DNA of 64,000 bases from Dehalococcoidia bacterium (GCA_026421185.1 JAPKCH010000004.1:1-64000); one strand, 5' to 3'. Shown: positions 9,545 through 20,260, counted from the stretch's first letter. A program made the numbers and translations. Notes: generated from the sequence alone by a model not told the origin.

Positions 9545-10111
9545 ATGGCTATTGAAACTAGTTCGGAACGTGCACACACGTCTGGATCATCCAATACTAA
9601 AAAAAATCCAGCCCAATCAACCGGTCTTCTACCGGGAGAGCGATTAGTCTCAGAGCTCAACTCGAAAGACGACGGCAGTTTCAAACTGACGAGCTCCAGG
9701 GTGATTTATCGTGGCAATGCCGACTCAACTTCGGTTTACGCATCAACCCAACTTAAAGACATTACGTCGATACTGATTTCACGACGTACTCGTGGACGAA
9801 GAAGTGCAGTGTGGGGCATTGTTGGTCTGTTCGCGTCAATCGGTGTTTGGCAAGTAACGCCAGATTCAACGATTGGAATTACAGCCGCAGCGGCAGTTGC
9901 CTTGATTTCGCTTGTTTTGATGGGCGACTACTGGATTCGCCCTGCCGGAGTTCATTTAGAGCTCCAGACTGGAGCTGGAAACATGATTGGCGGCGAAGTT
10001 GGCGGGAAGACATCTGACGCAATGCGGTTCACGAGAGATGTTGAAGACGCGAAACGCCGATTGGTACCAAGCAGAATTAATACGCCATACCGCAACTATC
10101 CGTCAGGCTGA
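9545..10111 (+). CDS. Hypothetical membrane protein with two hydrophobic segments
   Basis: 188 aa ORF; SAVWGIVGLFASIGVW and IGITAAAAVALISLVLMGDYW. Confidence 0.65.
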   Translation: MAIETSSERAHTSGSSNTKKNPAQSTGLLPGERLVSELNSKDDGSFKLTSSRVIYRGNADSTSVYASTQLKDITSILISRRTRGRRSAVWGIVGLFASIGVWQVTPDSTIGITAAAAVALISLVLMGDYWIRPAGVHLELQTGAGNMIGGEVGGKTSDAMRFTRDVEDAKRRLVPSRINTPYRNYPSG

Positions 10112-10121
10112 ACGAACAATA

Positions 10122-11180
10122 CTAAACCAGCGAGCTAGTTCCAATTCGTAAACTTGGAACCACATCAAGATCCCAGTCGTCCCGTCTGCCGTTACGGTAG
10201 TTCACTAGACCACTCATGGCGATCATGGCCCCGTTATCGGTGCAGAGTTTGAACGGTGGAATAGCAACCGGTAACGGAGATTTCATCACCAACGTTTCTC
10301 GCAATTGGGCATTCGCAGCAACGCCACCGACTAGAACAATTCCAGCGCAATTTTCTCGTTTGGCGGCGGCGATTGTTTTCGTGACCAGCACATCTACTAC
10401 CGAATCTTGAAACGCCTTAGCTATTCCAGCGACGATATGCGGATCAGCAGGTTCTCCAGATGTGTTTGGCGGGTATATTCCGAGTTTACGCGCACGAGTC
10501 AACACTGCTGTTTTCAGGCCGCTGAACGAGAACTCGTCGGTTCCACGCATCCAAGCGCGAGGTAGAGGTTCAGCTTCTGGAGCATTTTTGGATACCCGCT
10601 GTATTTCAGGCCCGCCCGGATATCGAAGACCCAATACCCTCGCTACCTTATCGAACGCTTCACCAGCAGCATCGTCTCGGGTTTCGCCTAATAGACGGAA
10701 CTTTCCGTGACCTTCAAGGAGTACGAGTTCGGTGTGCCCTCCCGAAACGACGATACACATGATCGGCTTTTCGCCGACTAACTCCTGAAACGGTTCGAGA
10801 TCACGATCTTCTGTGCGCGCCCACGCCCCGTATACGTGCCCATCCATGTGATTCACACCGACGAGCGGTACGCCCAGCGCAGCAGAGAGCCCTTTAGAAA
10901 AATTCAAGCCAACTATCAACGAACCAGCCAAGCCAGGACCGTGAGTTGCGGCAACAGCGCTTATGTCGCCCCAGTCGATTCCAGCATCTGCCACCGCTTG
11001 CTCACACACGGGTCGAATATCAAGCACGTGCTGTCTCGACGCTACTTCTGGAACTATTCCGCCGTATCGTGCGTGAATATCCACTTGCGTAGCTATTACG
11101 TTAGCGAGCACACATCCTTCGGCGTCGACGATGCCGACGGATGTTTCATCACAGCTTGTTTCAATTCCTAAAATATTCAT
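10122..11180 (-). CDS. tsaD: tRNA N6-adenosine threonylcarbamoyltransferase
   Basis: MNILGIETSCDETSVGIVD; HMDGHVYGAW; SGGHTELVLLEG; GVAANAQLRE. Confidence 0.97.
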   Translation of the reverse strand: MNILGIETSCDETSVGIVDAEGCVLANVIATQVDIHARYGGIVPEVASRQHVLDIRPVCEQAVADAGIDWGDISAVAATHGPGLAGSLIVGLNFSKGLSAALGVPLVGVNHMDGHVYGAWARTEDRDLEPFQELVGEKPIMCIVVSGGHTELVLLEGHGKFRLLGETRDDAAGEAFDKVARVLGLRYPGGPEIQRVSKNAPEAEPLPRAWMRGTDEFSFSGLKTAVLTRARKLGIYPPNTSGEPADPHIVAGIAKAFQDSVVDVLVTKTIAAAKRENCAGIVLVGGVAANAQLRETLVMKSPLPVAIPPFKLCTDNGAMIAMSGLVNYRNGRRDDWDLDVVPSLRIGTSSLV

Positions 11181-11337
11181 GGCTATACGTTCAATGTAAC
11201 GCTCAATTCAGTGAAACTCCCTATGTTTTACAAGTATTATTAGGCATGATCGGAAATTAAGCACATGGAAAATTTCATGATAAATCGAGCCTTCGGTTTG
11301 CAAAAAACATCTGTTTGAACTGTGAAGAGAGATTGAC

Positions 11338-11538
11338 TTGGATTCGACTAACTGGCCTGAGTGTATGAGCTGTGAAGTAGGCCATCTGGTGCCTTTATCG
11401 GACTTTGGTGCGCAAGGCGCCGCTGTTCACTACAAAGCTTGGGTTTGCACAAACCCTGAATGTGAATACAACCTAAAGATTAGAAATGGTGAAATTCACA
11501 TCAACGAGCCGATCATTCGAGGCGCTCGTGTCCGATAG
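11338..11538 (+). CDS. Small zinc-ribbon-like protein (TTG start)
   Basis: 66 aa with CMSC...CTNPEC. Confidence 0.55.
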   Translation: MDSTNWPECMSCEVGHLVPLSDFGAQGAAVHYKAWVCTNPECEYNLKIRNGEIHINEPIIRGARVR

Positions 11539-11587
11539 GATTTAGCCAATCAATCCGTACCGACGATATAGTCGTACTTCAATAGAC

Positions 11588-12490
11588 ATGGCAAACCAAA
11601 ATCCCCCTACCGACTCGGTCCATCAAGGATCAAGGACGGAAAAAACAAGATTTTCAATTGTGACTATCACTGCATATATGATGGCTATAGTTGGTGTTGT
11701 GTTGATCGTCGTATCTGGCGTTTACATCTACTCGAAGTCAAATTCAGGATCTGATGCCTCTGCTTTTACTTATTCGATCCCAGAGAATTCTCTCGATAGT
11801 CACTTAGGCATCTCGATTGTTCGAGAGTCCGAATCTCCAACGACTGGCGAAACGCCAATACCGTTGGAACAGAAATATCCTGATGTTGCCCAGTTCGCTA
11901 ACCTCTATCCCGGTGATCTTCTTAATCCTAAATACTGGTCTGAACCTGAATGGGCAGGATCTGATCCATTCGGTGGACCGACGATACCTGACGAGTTTCG
12001 TCCTATCCTTTCAACAGATTTGTTCCTTGATATCGATCCGACAGCGAACGCCACACGGATAAAAATCCCTGCAATCAAGCTTGATTCGACCGTTTCTGAA
12101 TTAAGAATCGTCGATCTAGGCAATCAGAAGTCGTATCAAACACCGAACAACACAGTCGGGCACATACCCGAGACTTCATTGCCGGGCCAGCAAGGTAGCG
12201 GCTGGTTCTTCGGCCACCTCGAAAGTTTTGCTGCACGAGAAGGCAATATTTTCCGACACCTGCCTGAAATTACCGAATTGATAAAGGAAGACCCAGTCGA
12301 TGTTTATCTTGAAACTCCAGATGCCGAGTACATATACCGAGTGACAGCCACGAGCCAGATACATGAGAGTGAACTTCACCTGAGCAGCACAAGTGACGCT
12401 CAGATAACTCTCGTAACTTGCTGGCCGCCCAGAGTTTACGATCAGCGAGTGCTCGTAAATGCAACGTTGATAGCTTACAAACCGCTATAG
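11588..12490 (+). CDS. Sortase family protein
   Basis: N-terminal TM helix; RIKIPAIKLDSTV; GSGWFFGHLES; ITLVTCWPPRVYDQRVLV (His/Cys/Arg triad). Confidence 0.88.
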   Translation: MANQNPPTDSVHQGSRTEKTRFSIVTITAYMMAIVGVVLIVVSGVYIYSKSNSGSDASAFTYSIPENSLDSHLGISIVRESESPTTGETPIPLEQKYPDVAQFANLYPGDLLNPKYWSEPEWAGSDPFGGPTIPDEFRPILSTDLFLDIDPTANATRIKIPAIKLDSTVSELRIVDLGNQKSYQTPNNTVGHIPETSLPGQQGSGWFFGHLESFAAREGNIFRHLPEITELIKEDPVDVYLETPDAEYIYRVTATSQIHESELHLSSTSDAQITLVTCWPPRVYDQRVLVNATLIAYKPL

Positions 12491-12691
12491 CGATAAACGG
12501 CAGCTAAATTTTCGGTTCAAGTTCAATCATGAGTTCTAATAGTGACGTAACTTGGAATCATGACGCTTTTTTCGTTCCCGATTTACTGAATTATGCGCGA
12601 TCATTAAATTCGGCTAAACGCAGTGCCAAATCTGGTCGCTGATTACTTAACATTAACGGCTCGTTATTTCCTAACTCGAAAATGGATAACA

Positions 12692-13756
12692 ATGGAATCG
12701 TCTGACCTCGTACCGCAAGCGAATGCAACAAACTCTCCAGTTTGGAAAGACAAGTTGCTGCTGATACTGCTTTCAGTTGCGGTTCTTGGGGTGTTATTGC
12801 AGGTGACTCTTGGCGGAGTCGTAAGAGTCACGGGTTCCGGCGATGGATGCCCCGACTGGCCTATGTGTTTTGGGCGCTTTTTCCCTCCTTTAGATCAGGC
12901 AACTATCGATCTTCTTTACGACGGTCCGGGTGACACTCCCAAGGTTCACAACGTTGTGCTCGAATATAGCCATCGTTCAGTTGGCACACTTCTCGGGCTT
13001 GCAATCATCGCTGCTGTTTTTAGAGTCTGGAAGAAGCATCGAGCAAACAGGATCGTAGCTTGGCTTGCAACAGCTGAACTTGGAATGATTTTTATAGTTG
13101 GAATGCTGGGCGGATTAGTAGTATTGAACGACCTCGACCCTGCTATTCGAACGGTTCACCTGTTCCTTGCAGAAATAGTGGCGTTCTTAGCGATTCTTAC
13201 ATTGGTCGCTGCATCATACGGCAGGCCGAAATCCACACAAGGCAGTTCACCGTGGATTTGGGGCAGAGTCAACGACGAGCACCGAGGAGCTTTGAAACTG
13301 GCTGCGGCCGGTGGGATATTTGTACTTATCGCTCTACTTTCGGGTTCTTATGCCGTTTGGAAAGAAGCTGGTAATGTTTGTGCTTCATGGCCACTGTGTG
13401 GTGGTGACTTGATCCCGCAGTCGACTTCAGCTTGGATCCATATGACACATCGAATGCTTTCATTAGTGTCAGTTGTGGTAGTTCTTATTGCTGGTCATCG
13501 GGTGTGGCGCTTGCCCAATATCTCGGGTGCACTGAGATTTGCTGCGCTAGCATCGGCATTCATTATCTTCGCTCAAATACTTATGGGTGCAGCCAATCCA
13601 TGGACCTCATTTGCAGAATGGGCACGTGCCGGGCACCTTACCCTCGCTACTCTCGCATGGGTCGACATGGTATTTATAGTTGCTTTGATTCTTCGACCAG
13701 TCCCCGGACGTGAGTTGGCAGAGTCACGAAATGAAGCAGCCAACGAGGCCAGCTAG
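12692..13756 (+). CDS. ctaA: Heme A synthase (COX15/CtaA)
   Basis: TLGGVVRVTGSGDGCPDWPMCFGRFFPP; HRSVG; HMTHRMLSLV. Confidence 0.93.
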   Translation: MESSDLVPQANATNSPVWKDKLLLILLSVAVLGVLLQVTLGGVVRVTGSGDGCPDWPMCFGRFFPPLDQATIDLLYDGPGDTPKVHNVVLEYSHRSVGTLLGLAIIAAVFRVWKKHRANRIVAWLATAELGMIFIVGMLGGLVVLNDLDPAIRTVHLFLAEIVAFLAILTLVAASYGRPKSTQGSSPWIWGRVNDEHRGALKLAAAGGIFVLIALLSGSYAVWKEAGNVCASWPLCGGDLIPQSTSAWIHMTHRMLSLVSVVVVLIAGHRVWRLPNISGALRFAALASAFIIFAQILMGAANPWTSFAEWARAGHLTLATLAWVDMVFIVALILRPVPGRELAESRNEAANEAS

Positions 13757-13780
13757 GTTCAGACCCGCTACTATTCTATT

Positions 13781-14680
13781 ATGGCAACCAACGAGACAAT
13801 CGAACGCGGCTCGTCAATGAATGTATTGGGCGATTTCATCGCTCTTACAAAGCCGCGCGTCATGTCGCTATTACTGGTATCAGCGATTGCCGGTGCTTTT
13901 CTGGGCGCAGGCTCAACTCCAACGCTTGAAGTACTCATTGCAGTACTCGTCGGTGGAGCGCTCGCCTCTGGCGGTGCAGCATCATTGAACATGGCCTACG
14001 AAGGCGAACTTGATCAGAAGATGGGGCGAACGAAAAACCGACCAGTCGCAGAAGGTCGCATATCTGCACTAACCGCTATTTTGTTTGGGATAACTCTCAA
14101 TGTTGGATCGTTCCTGATCCTTTCAATGATGACGAACGTCCTAGCAGCGGTACTCGCAATTGTTGGAACAGTCCTCTACTTCGGTCTCTACACAGTCATT
14201 TTGAAACGGACCACAACTCAAAATATTGTTCTGGGCGGTGCAGCAGGATCAGTTCCCCCGTTAGTTGGTTACGCAGCCGTTACGGGAACAATCGATCTTT
14301 CTGCGTGGTACTTGTTCGTCGTTATTTTCTTCTGGACTCCACCGCACTTTTGGGCGCTGGCAATTATGATCAAAGACGACTACGCCAAGGCCGATATTCC
14401 AATGCTGCCCGTGGTTCGCGGAGTAAAACACACCACCATACAGATCATGCTTTACACCGTGATCCTCTCGGCCGTGTCGATCATGTTTGGAGTCGTGTCA
14501 GACGCTCTCAGTTGGATATATATGATTGGTGCATCAGGTCTTTGCTTGGCATTCTTCTGGTACGCATATAAGCTAATCAAAGAACCCGATCGCCCGGCAG
14601 CGGTACGCCTGTACAAATACTCGCTGCTGTTCCTAGCACTATTCTTCGTGATTGTTATGGTCGACTCTGTAGTCTCCTAA
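13781..14680 (+). CDS. ctaB: Protoheme IX farnesyltransferase
   Basis: ALTKPRVMSLLL; LNMAYEGELDQKMGRTKNRPVAEGRI; WTPPHFWALAIMIKDDYAKADIPMLPVV. Confidence 0.96.
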   Translation: MATNETIERGSSMNVLGDFIALTKPRVMSLLLVSAIAGAFLGAGSTPTLEVLIAVLVGGALASGGAASLNMAYEGELDQKMGRTKNRPVAEGRISALTAILFGITLNVGSFLILSMMTNVLAAVLAIVGTVLYFGLYTVILKRTTTQNIVLGGAAGSVPPLVGYAAVTGTIDLSAWYLFVVIFFWTPPHFWALAIMIKDDYAKADIPMLPVVRGVKHTTIQIMLYTVILSAVSIMFGVVSDALSWIYMIGASGLCLAFFWYAYKLIKEPDRPAAVRLYKYSLLFLALFFVIVMVDSVVS

Positions 14681-14777
14681 CTTTTCACCGATAGTCACCG
14701 ACCAGTTCATCAAGTAATCACCCGTATCTCAACTCGCTGTACAAAACGCCATATAGTTTCATCGTTAAGATGTTGTC

Positions 14778-15773
14778 GTGGGATTTATAAAAACAACATT
14801 CGCTGTTCTCGGGGTTACTGCAGGTAGCTACGCAGTCATTTCATCGGCAATGGCGGCCAACCTGACCAGAACTCAACGACTCCGTTCGGAAGAGACGCCT
14901 GAGTCAGTTGGACTTGAGTATCGTGATGTGAGCTTCACTAGCCGAGGTGGAGACGCAAAGCTCTCAGGATGGACCATCACACCTGAGTCCGTATCAAACT
15001 CATCACATACGAACGCACGTGACACTTCATGGGTTATTATCGTCCACGGTGACAACACCAACCGAAGCGACGCTAGAACCGTCACGCTGGCAATCGCTCG
15101 TTCGCTCAGTCGCCGTGGATTCGGAATATTCATGTTCGATATGCGCGGTCGAGGCGATTCACCAGCAGCAATGTCGTCATCAGGATATTTCGAACGACTC
15201 GATCTTCAGGGTGCTTCCGATTATCTCGTTAGCAAAGGTGCCGACCGTAGCCGTATTGGCGTTCTGGGTTTCTCGCTGGGCGGTGCCGTAGCATTGATGG
15301 CAGGATCGAATCCCAACAACTTCGGGGCAGTCGTATCCGATAGTTCTTTCGCTGATTACTCACTGATACTTCGAAACTCCATGACAGGTATCAAACGTCC
15401 GTTTACGTTTTTGTTTCCAGGAATGGAATTCATGGCGAAAACTATTTACGGAATCGACATCAAGGATATTTCGCCAGCACGAGCAATCGCACGATCCGAC
15501 ACACCGGTGTTAGTGATTCACGGTGAAGACGACGCAGTGATCCCTGTGGAGCATGCTCGGCTACTTGGGCGAGCGATTGGTGCCAGCTTCGGCGAGATAG
15601 ATGGTAGCGACGAAACGATATGGATAGTTCCGGGCGCAGGGCACACAGGTTCGTTCAAAACCGAACCTAAGGCTTACATAAAAAAGTTGGTTAAATTCTA
15701 TGAGGCGCACCTAGGTGCACCTCATAGATCACATTTGACAGTGGCTGATAATTCTGAAAAATCAGAAGACTAG
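14778..15773 (+). CDS. Alpha/beta hydrolase (GTG start)
   Basis: VHGDNTNRSD; GVLGFSLGGAVAL; VLVIHGEDDAVIPVEHA; GAGHTGSF. Confidence 0.85.
   Translation: MGFIKTTFAVLGVTAGSYAVISSAMAANLTRTQRLRSEETPESVGLEYRDVSFTSRGGDAKLSGWTITPESVSNSSHTNARDTSWVIIVHGDNTNRSDARTVTLAIARSLSRRGFGIFMFDMRGRGDSPAAMSSSGYFERLDLQGASDYLVSKGADRSRIGVLGFSLGGAVALMAGSNPNNFGAVVSDSSFADYSLILRNSMTGIKRPFTFLFPGMEFMAKTIYGIDIKDISPARAIARSDTPVLVIHGEDDAVIPVEHARLLGRAIGASFGEIDGSDETIWIVPGAGHTGSFKTEPKAYIKKLVKFYEAHLGAPHRSHLTVADNSEKSED
15698..15727. repeat. 30-bp near-perfect palindrome at the 3' end of the hydrolase ORF
   Basis: ctatgaggcgcacct|aggtgcacctcatag, one mismatch pair; between convergent genes. Confidence 0.65.
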
Positions 15774-16132
15774 TCTGCAGGCAGTGCCGCCTGTGCTTGC
15801 CTTACAACCAGAGTGAAACCTTCAGGCTCACGTATTGCCAGTTCAGCGAGTGACTTTCGGTCGAGCTCGATGCCTGCTAATACCATGCCGTGAATAAGGC
15901 TTGCGTAGTTGATTCCAAGTGCACGTGCAGCAGCGTTGATTCGAACGATCTGGAGAGATCGGTTCGTACGCTTCTTCAAGCGGCGATGAGCCGTAGAATA
16001 TGCCTGTGCGTGAGTCAGTGACTCACGGGCGACGCGATAGCGCCTGCTACGTGCAGCCCTGTGGCCTCGCGTTGCTTTTAGTACGGCTTTATGCCGCCTT
16101 CGTGTCGTTTTACCGGCTTTAACCCTGGCCAA
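15770..16132 (-). CDS. rplT: 50S ribosomal protein L20
   Basis: MARVKAGKTTRRRHKAVLKATRGHRAARSRRYRVARES... Confidence 0.97.
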   Translation of the reverse strand: MARVKAGKTTRRRHKAVLKATRGHRAARSRRYRVARESLTHAQAYSTAHRRLKKRTNRSLQIVRINAAARALGINYASLIHGMVLAGIELDRKSLAELAIREPEGFTLVVRQAQAALPAD

Positions 16133-16209
16133 TTAATTTCTCCTTGGCGTCAATTGCGGAGCATCCGATGTAGCCCCAACAATGAACTCAGATAGTGGTG
16201 CAGTTGCTT

Positions 16210-16413
16210 CTAGTGAAGCGCGCTTATTGCCTGCTTGATTGTCTTCGAGAATGTCTTCGAGTCGAGAGCAACCTTACCGCCAAATAGACGCTTGACTCGT
16301 GAAGCCTTGCGTCGGCGGAAGTGGCTCTTCGGACCCTTTGACCGCAGCACCTTGCCGGTACCACTTATGTGGAACCGTTTTTTGGCGCCCTTATGGGTCT
16401 TCATCTTCGGCAT
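16210..16413 (-). CDS. rpmI: 50S ribosomal protein L35
   Basis: MPKMKTHKGAKKRFHISGTGKV. Confidence 0.97.
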   Translation of the reverse strand: MPKMKTHKGAKKRFHISGTGKVLRSKGPKSHFRRRKASRVKRLFGGKVALDSKTFSKTIKQAISALH

Positions 16414-16468
16414 ATCAGGTAATTTCCGTTCTCAATTCTCGTTTTCAGACAGTAGTTGCCTGAACTTA

Positions 16469-17071
16469 TTATTCTTTTGCAGAATCGCCGTTTGAAGGCG
16501 CTCCGCTCGTAGTCGCTACTGGAGTCGACTTCACTTGACGATCTCGTTCTTTCTGTTGAGGGGATGGTGCAAGCAATATACTCAACACTCGCCCTTCCAT
16601 ACCAGGCGGTTTCTCAAGTTTAGCGACTGTCGCTACACCTTCAGCAACTTTTCTCAGCACTTTCATTGCGATTTCGGGGTGGGCTCGCTGCCTACCTCGG
16701 AACCTAACGAATACCCTGACCTTAGCTCCTTCTGCAAGAAGCTTCTTTGTCATATTTATTTTCGTTTCGACATCGTTATCCGACATCACAGGGCTAAGGC
16801 GTACGTCTTTTTGCTTACTCGCACTTCGTGAAACCATGCGAGCTTCACGCTGCTTTTTGCTCTGTATAAATTTGAATCGACCATAATCCAGCAAGCGGCA
16901 AACTGGCGGACTTTGGTTAGGGCCAACCTCTACTAAGTCGAGACCCTCGTCCTCAGCCATTTCCAGTGCGTCACGAATGTGCATCACTGTTGAATCAGAC
17001 GAATCTTCTCCACGAATTACCCGAACCTCGTCGGCTCTAATTCGGCGGTTCACCCTAAATTCTTTTGCTAT
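16469..17071 (-). CDS. infC: Translation initiation factor IF-3 (probable AUA start at 17071)
   Basis: IAKEFRVNRRIRADEVRVI...; RLLDYGRFKFIQSKKQ; ORF track extends to TTG 17155 with a non-conserved N-terminus. Confidence 0.9.
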   Translation of the reverse strand: MAKEFRVNRRIRADEVRVIRGEDSSDSTVMHIRDALEMAEDEGLDLVEVGPNQSPPVCRLLDYGRFKFIQSKKQREARMVSRSASKQKDVRLSPVMSDNDVETKINMTKKLLAEGAKVRVFVRFRGRQRAHPEIAMKVLRKVAEGVATVAKLEKPPGMEGRVLSILLAPSPQQKERDRQVKSTPVATTSGAPSNGDSAKE

Positions 17072-17464
17072 GTTCGCGCTCCCTATGACACTGAGCAGAT
17101 AATACCCACTGAAATGCGTTCCTAAAACACCTGTCCGGCGCGCACTTCTTGCCAATGTCGAATTGGTCGAACTTTCAATATACCAACCATGCGCCCGATA
17201 CTCAATTGGAAACTAGCACGAATCTCTTCACTGTTGTTACACGTAATACATGTTGAGTCCACTGCATTGCCAAACCGTCGCTATGGTACGATTACTCCAG
17301 CTTTGGGTAGCAGAAATTGCCATCCAAATATTGTCTTGATATCAACGATTGAATCGTAGTGACCGAAATCAGATCCAACTTGATCCCCAAGTTACCAAGT
17401 AACTAACGGTCGGATCTATTACGATTAACCACACTTAGTAGTAACAATAGGACGGCCAGGACAA

Positions 17465-19405
17465 ATGAGTAACCGCTGGATGCGGAATAGCCTCCTCTAT
17501 CTCGTGATCATCGTCGCAGTGATCACCATTTTCTTCATGTTTGTCGATCAGCCAGCCAGTGGCTCAGAAGATATCGGCATAAACGAAGTTGTAGAGTTGG
17601 CAAAAAACAGTAGTGGATCTGCAAAACTTCAAATTGAAGTTGAAGGCAATTCGCTATCAATTACTGATGGTCTGAACACTTTCACTTCCGTTAAGGAAGA
17701 TGGATCGAGCGTTGCGGAGTTATTAAGCAATGCCGAAGTTCCGAGTGCCAATTACTCGCTGAAAGTTAATTCAGGAGGCGGATTAGGTAGCATCTTTGGA
17801 CTCCTTATAGGCTTCCTACCTCTAATCCTATTCGGAGGAATCCTGGTGTTCATGATGCGTCAGGCACAAGGCAGCAGTAATCAACAGATGGGATTCGGCA
17901 AAAGCAAGGCACGAATGTTCGTTGGCACCAAAGCCACGGTCACATTTTTCGATGTTGCAGGTATTCCTGAAGCAAAAGAAGAACTCGAAGAAGTTGTTGA
18001 ATTTCTCAAGTACCCAGAACGATTTCAAGCTCTGGGCGCAAAAATACCTGCCGGAGTACTCCTTGTAGGGCCTCCTGGTACCGGTAAAACGTTGCTGGCG
18101 CGTGCTGTAGCTGGTGAAGCCGGCGTACCGTTCTTCTCGATCTCGGGTTCCGAGTTCGTAGAAATGTTCGTTGGTGTGGGTGCGTCTCGCGTGCGTGATC
18201 TATTTGAACAGGCTCGGCGCCACTCACCCTGCATCATCTTCGTAGATGAAATTGATGCTGTCGGTCGACACCGTGGTGCCGGTCTCGGCGGTGGTCATGA
18301 CGAACGTGAACAGACGCTCAACCAGATGCTTGTCGAAATGGACGGATTCGATTCAACTACGAACGTCATCGTTATAGCGGCCACAAACCGCCCTGACATT
18401 CTCGACCCTGCACTTCTACGTCCGGGCCGATTCGACCGCAGAGTTATGCTCGACAGTCCCGATATTCGTGGGCGAACAGCGATTCTCGATGTTCACGCCA
18501 AGGGTAAGCCAATCGAAAAGGGTGTTGATCTATCAAACGTAGCTAAGCAGACTCCCGGATTCTCGGGAGCTGACCTGGCTAACCTAATAAACGAAGCAGC
18601 CCTACTAGCAGCACGAAATAATCAGAAACTGATTAGCTACGACAATCTAACTGAAGCTATTGATCGTGTATCGATGGGTCCTGCCCGCAAGAGCAAGGTC
18701 ATCAGTGAGAAAGAACGTAAGATCACCGCATACCACGAAGCTGGTCACGCGCTGGTCGCCCACCTTATGCCCGGTGGTTCGCCTATCGGCAAGATCTCTA
18801 TAATTGCTCGAGGTCAGGCTGGTGGATTCACTCGATGGCAGCAAGAAGATAAGTCTTACGCTTCACAAGAGCATCTCGAAGCACAGATCGCAGCAGCGAT
18901 GGGTGGACGAGCGGCTGAAGTACTGAAAGTCGGCGATGTCACTACTGGTGCGTCAAACGACTTTGAACAGGCAACCAGCATTGCGCGTGAAATGGTGATG
19001 CGACTTGGAATGAGCGACAGGCTATCAAAGCGATCATTCGGAAAACGACAGGGTGGAGCGGTGTTCTTGGGTCGTGAGATGTCGGAAGAACGCGACTACT
19101 CGCTGAAGACCGAAAGCATCATCGACGATGAAATCAACCGACTCTTAAGAGAGGGCGAAGAACGAGCTAACCAGCTCCTCAGCGACCACAATAAAGAGCT
19201 GGAAGGTATCGCCGAGTTCCTTCTTTTACACGAGACGATCGATGCCGAACAATTCATTGCAATAATCGAAGGACGAGACCCACTGCTTGCAAGTGCGTTG
19301 CTGACCGACGATCCTGCTTCTACGGATGAGCCATCAGTTCCAGTTGATGAAGTATCAGATGGGGAAATTGGCGAAGCTAAGAATCCGGAACCTCAAGCCA
19401 CTTGA
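17465..19405 (+). CDS. ftsH: ATP-dependent zinc metalloprotease FtsH
   Basis: [50 protein letters not shown]. Confidence 0.98.
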   Translation: MSNRWMRNSLLYLVIIVAVITIFFMFVDQPASGSEDIGINEVVELAKNSSGSAKLQIEVEGNSLSITDGLNTFTSVKEDGSSVAELLSNAEVPSANYSLKVNSGGGLGSIFGLLIGFLPLILFGGILVFMMRQAQGSSNQQMGFGKSKARMFVGTKATVTFFDVAGIPEAKEELEEVVEFLKYPERFQALGAKIPAGVLLVGPPGTGKTLLARAVAGEAGVPFFSISGSEFVEMFVGVGASRVRDLFEQARRHSPCIIFVDEIDAVGRHRGAGLGGGHDEREQTLNQMLVEMDGFDSTTNVIVIAATNRPDILDPALLRPGRFDRRVMLDSPDIRGRTAILDVHAKGKPIEKGVDLSNVAKQTPGFSGADLANLINEAALLAARNNQKLISYDNLTEAIDRVSMGPARKSKVISEKERKITAYHEAGHALVAHLMPGGSPIGKISIIARGQAGGFTRWQQEDKSYASQEHLEAQIAAAMGGRAAEVLKVGDVTTGASNDFEQATSIAREMVMRLGMSDRLSKRSFGKRQGGAVFLGREMSEERDYSLKTESIIDDEINRLLREGEERANQLLSDHNKELEGIAEFLLLHETIDAEQFIAIIEGRDPLLASALLTDDPASTDEPSVPVDEVSDGEIGEAKNPEPQAT

Positions 19406-19500
19406 TCTTCTCCTTCCAGATGGAAGATGCTAGAAGTGAGGAGATACTCTAGCCGAGTTACTGAGTCACGAGCGATAGTTATCAAAACTTAGAACCACTG

Positions 19501-19530
19501 AAACGGCGCTTTATGCGCCGTTTCTTTTTA
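19501..19530 (+). terminator. Rho-independent terminator after ftsH
   Basis: aaacggcgc-tttat-gcgccgtttcttttt. Confidence 0.85.
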
Positions 19531-19565
19531 TCGAAACGAAATGTGTTTAAAATGGCAGTAAATGA

Positions 19566-20234
19566 ATGAGCAACGTTTTCACTGGAAAGTATTGGACGAT
19601 TCAAAGTTTCGTATCAGGGTTTTCCAATAACGCCTACCTCATCACATGCAACCGAACCAATAATTCGGTAGTAGTCGACACGCCAGCAGATCCGGTTGAA
19701 CTAGTCGAAGCACGCGAGAAAACGAATCCCACATTCATTCTTATAACTCACGGTCATCAAGATCACGTCGAGGGGTTTGCTGACGTCAGCGGAGATACAG
19801 AACCAATGGTCGGTATCGGTCAAGACGATAAAAATTCTCTGCCAATAAAGACGAATTTACAGATTGATGTATCTACGAACCAGCGACTAAATAGTGGAGA
19901 TATATCGTTTAGGTCGATAGAAACACCGGGACACACCCCAGGCTCGACTTGCTACCTCTTAGAGACCACCGTTTCGAAAGCCGCTGGTGAGCCAGCTCAT
20001 GTATTTACCGGAGATACCCTCTTTCCGGGCGGACCGGGACGTTCGTCTTCTCACCAAGCGCTGAAACAGATTCTTGAATCACTTGAGACACATATTTTCT
20101 CGCTAAAGGAATCTACGATTGTGCTGCCGGGACACGGGGAATTCACAACCATCTCTAATTCAAAGATTGAATACGAATCATTCAAGTCACGCCCTCTTGA
20201 TCCGAATCTCTCAGGCGATGTGACCTGGGCGTAA
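19566..20234 (+). CDS. MBL-fold metallohydrolase
   Basis: ITHGHQDHVEGF; TPGHTPGSTCY; TGDTLFPGGPGR; LPGHGEFTT. Confidence 0.92.
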   Translation: MSNVFTGKYWTIQSFVSGFSNNAYLITCNRTNNSVVVDTPADPVELVEAREKTNPTFILITHGHQDHVEGFADVSGDTEPMVGIGQDDKNSLPIKTNLQIDVSTNQRLNSGDISFRSIETPGHTPGSTCYLLETTVSKAAGEPAHVFTGDTLFPGGPGRSSSHQALKQILESLETHIFSLKESTIVLPGHGEFTTISNSKIEYESFKSRPLDPNLSGDVTWA

Positions 20235-20260
20235 ATAATTCCTCCATCATCTAATAAATC

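Noticed and set aside
9393-9647. 84-aa + strand ORF before the 188-aa membrane protein
   Set aside because: Overlaps the better-supported ORF at 9545 in another frame and has no recognisable motifs
17330-17420. Imperfect inverted segments upstream of ftsH as a riboswitch or leader RNA
   Set aside because: Short, AT-rich and imperfect; no known motif recognised by eye
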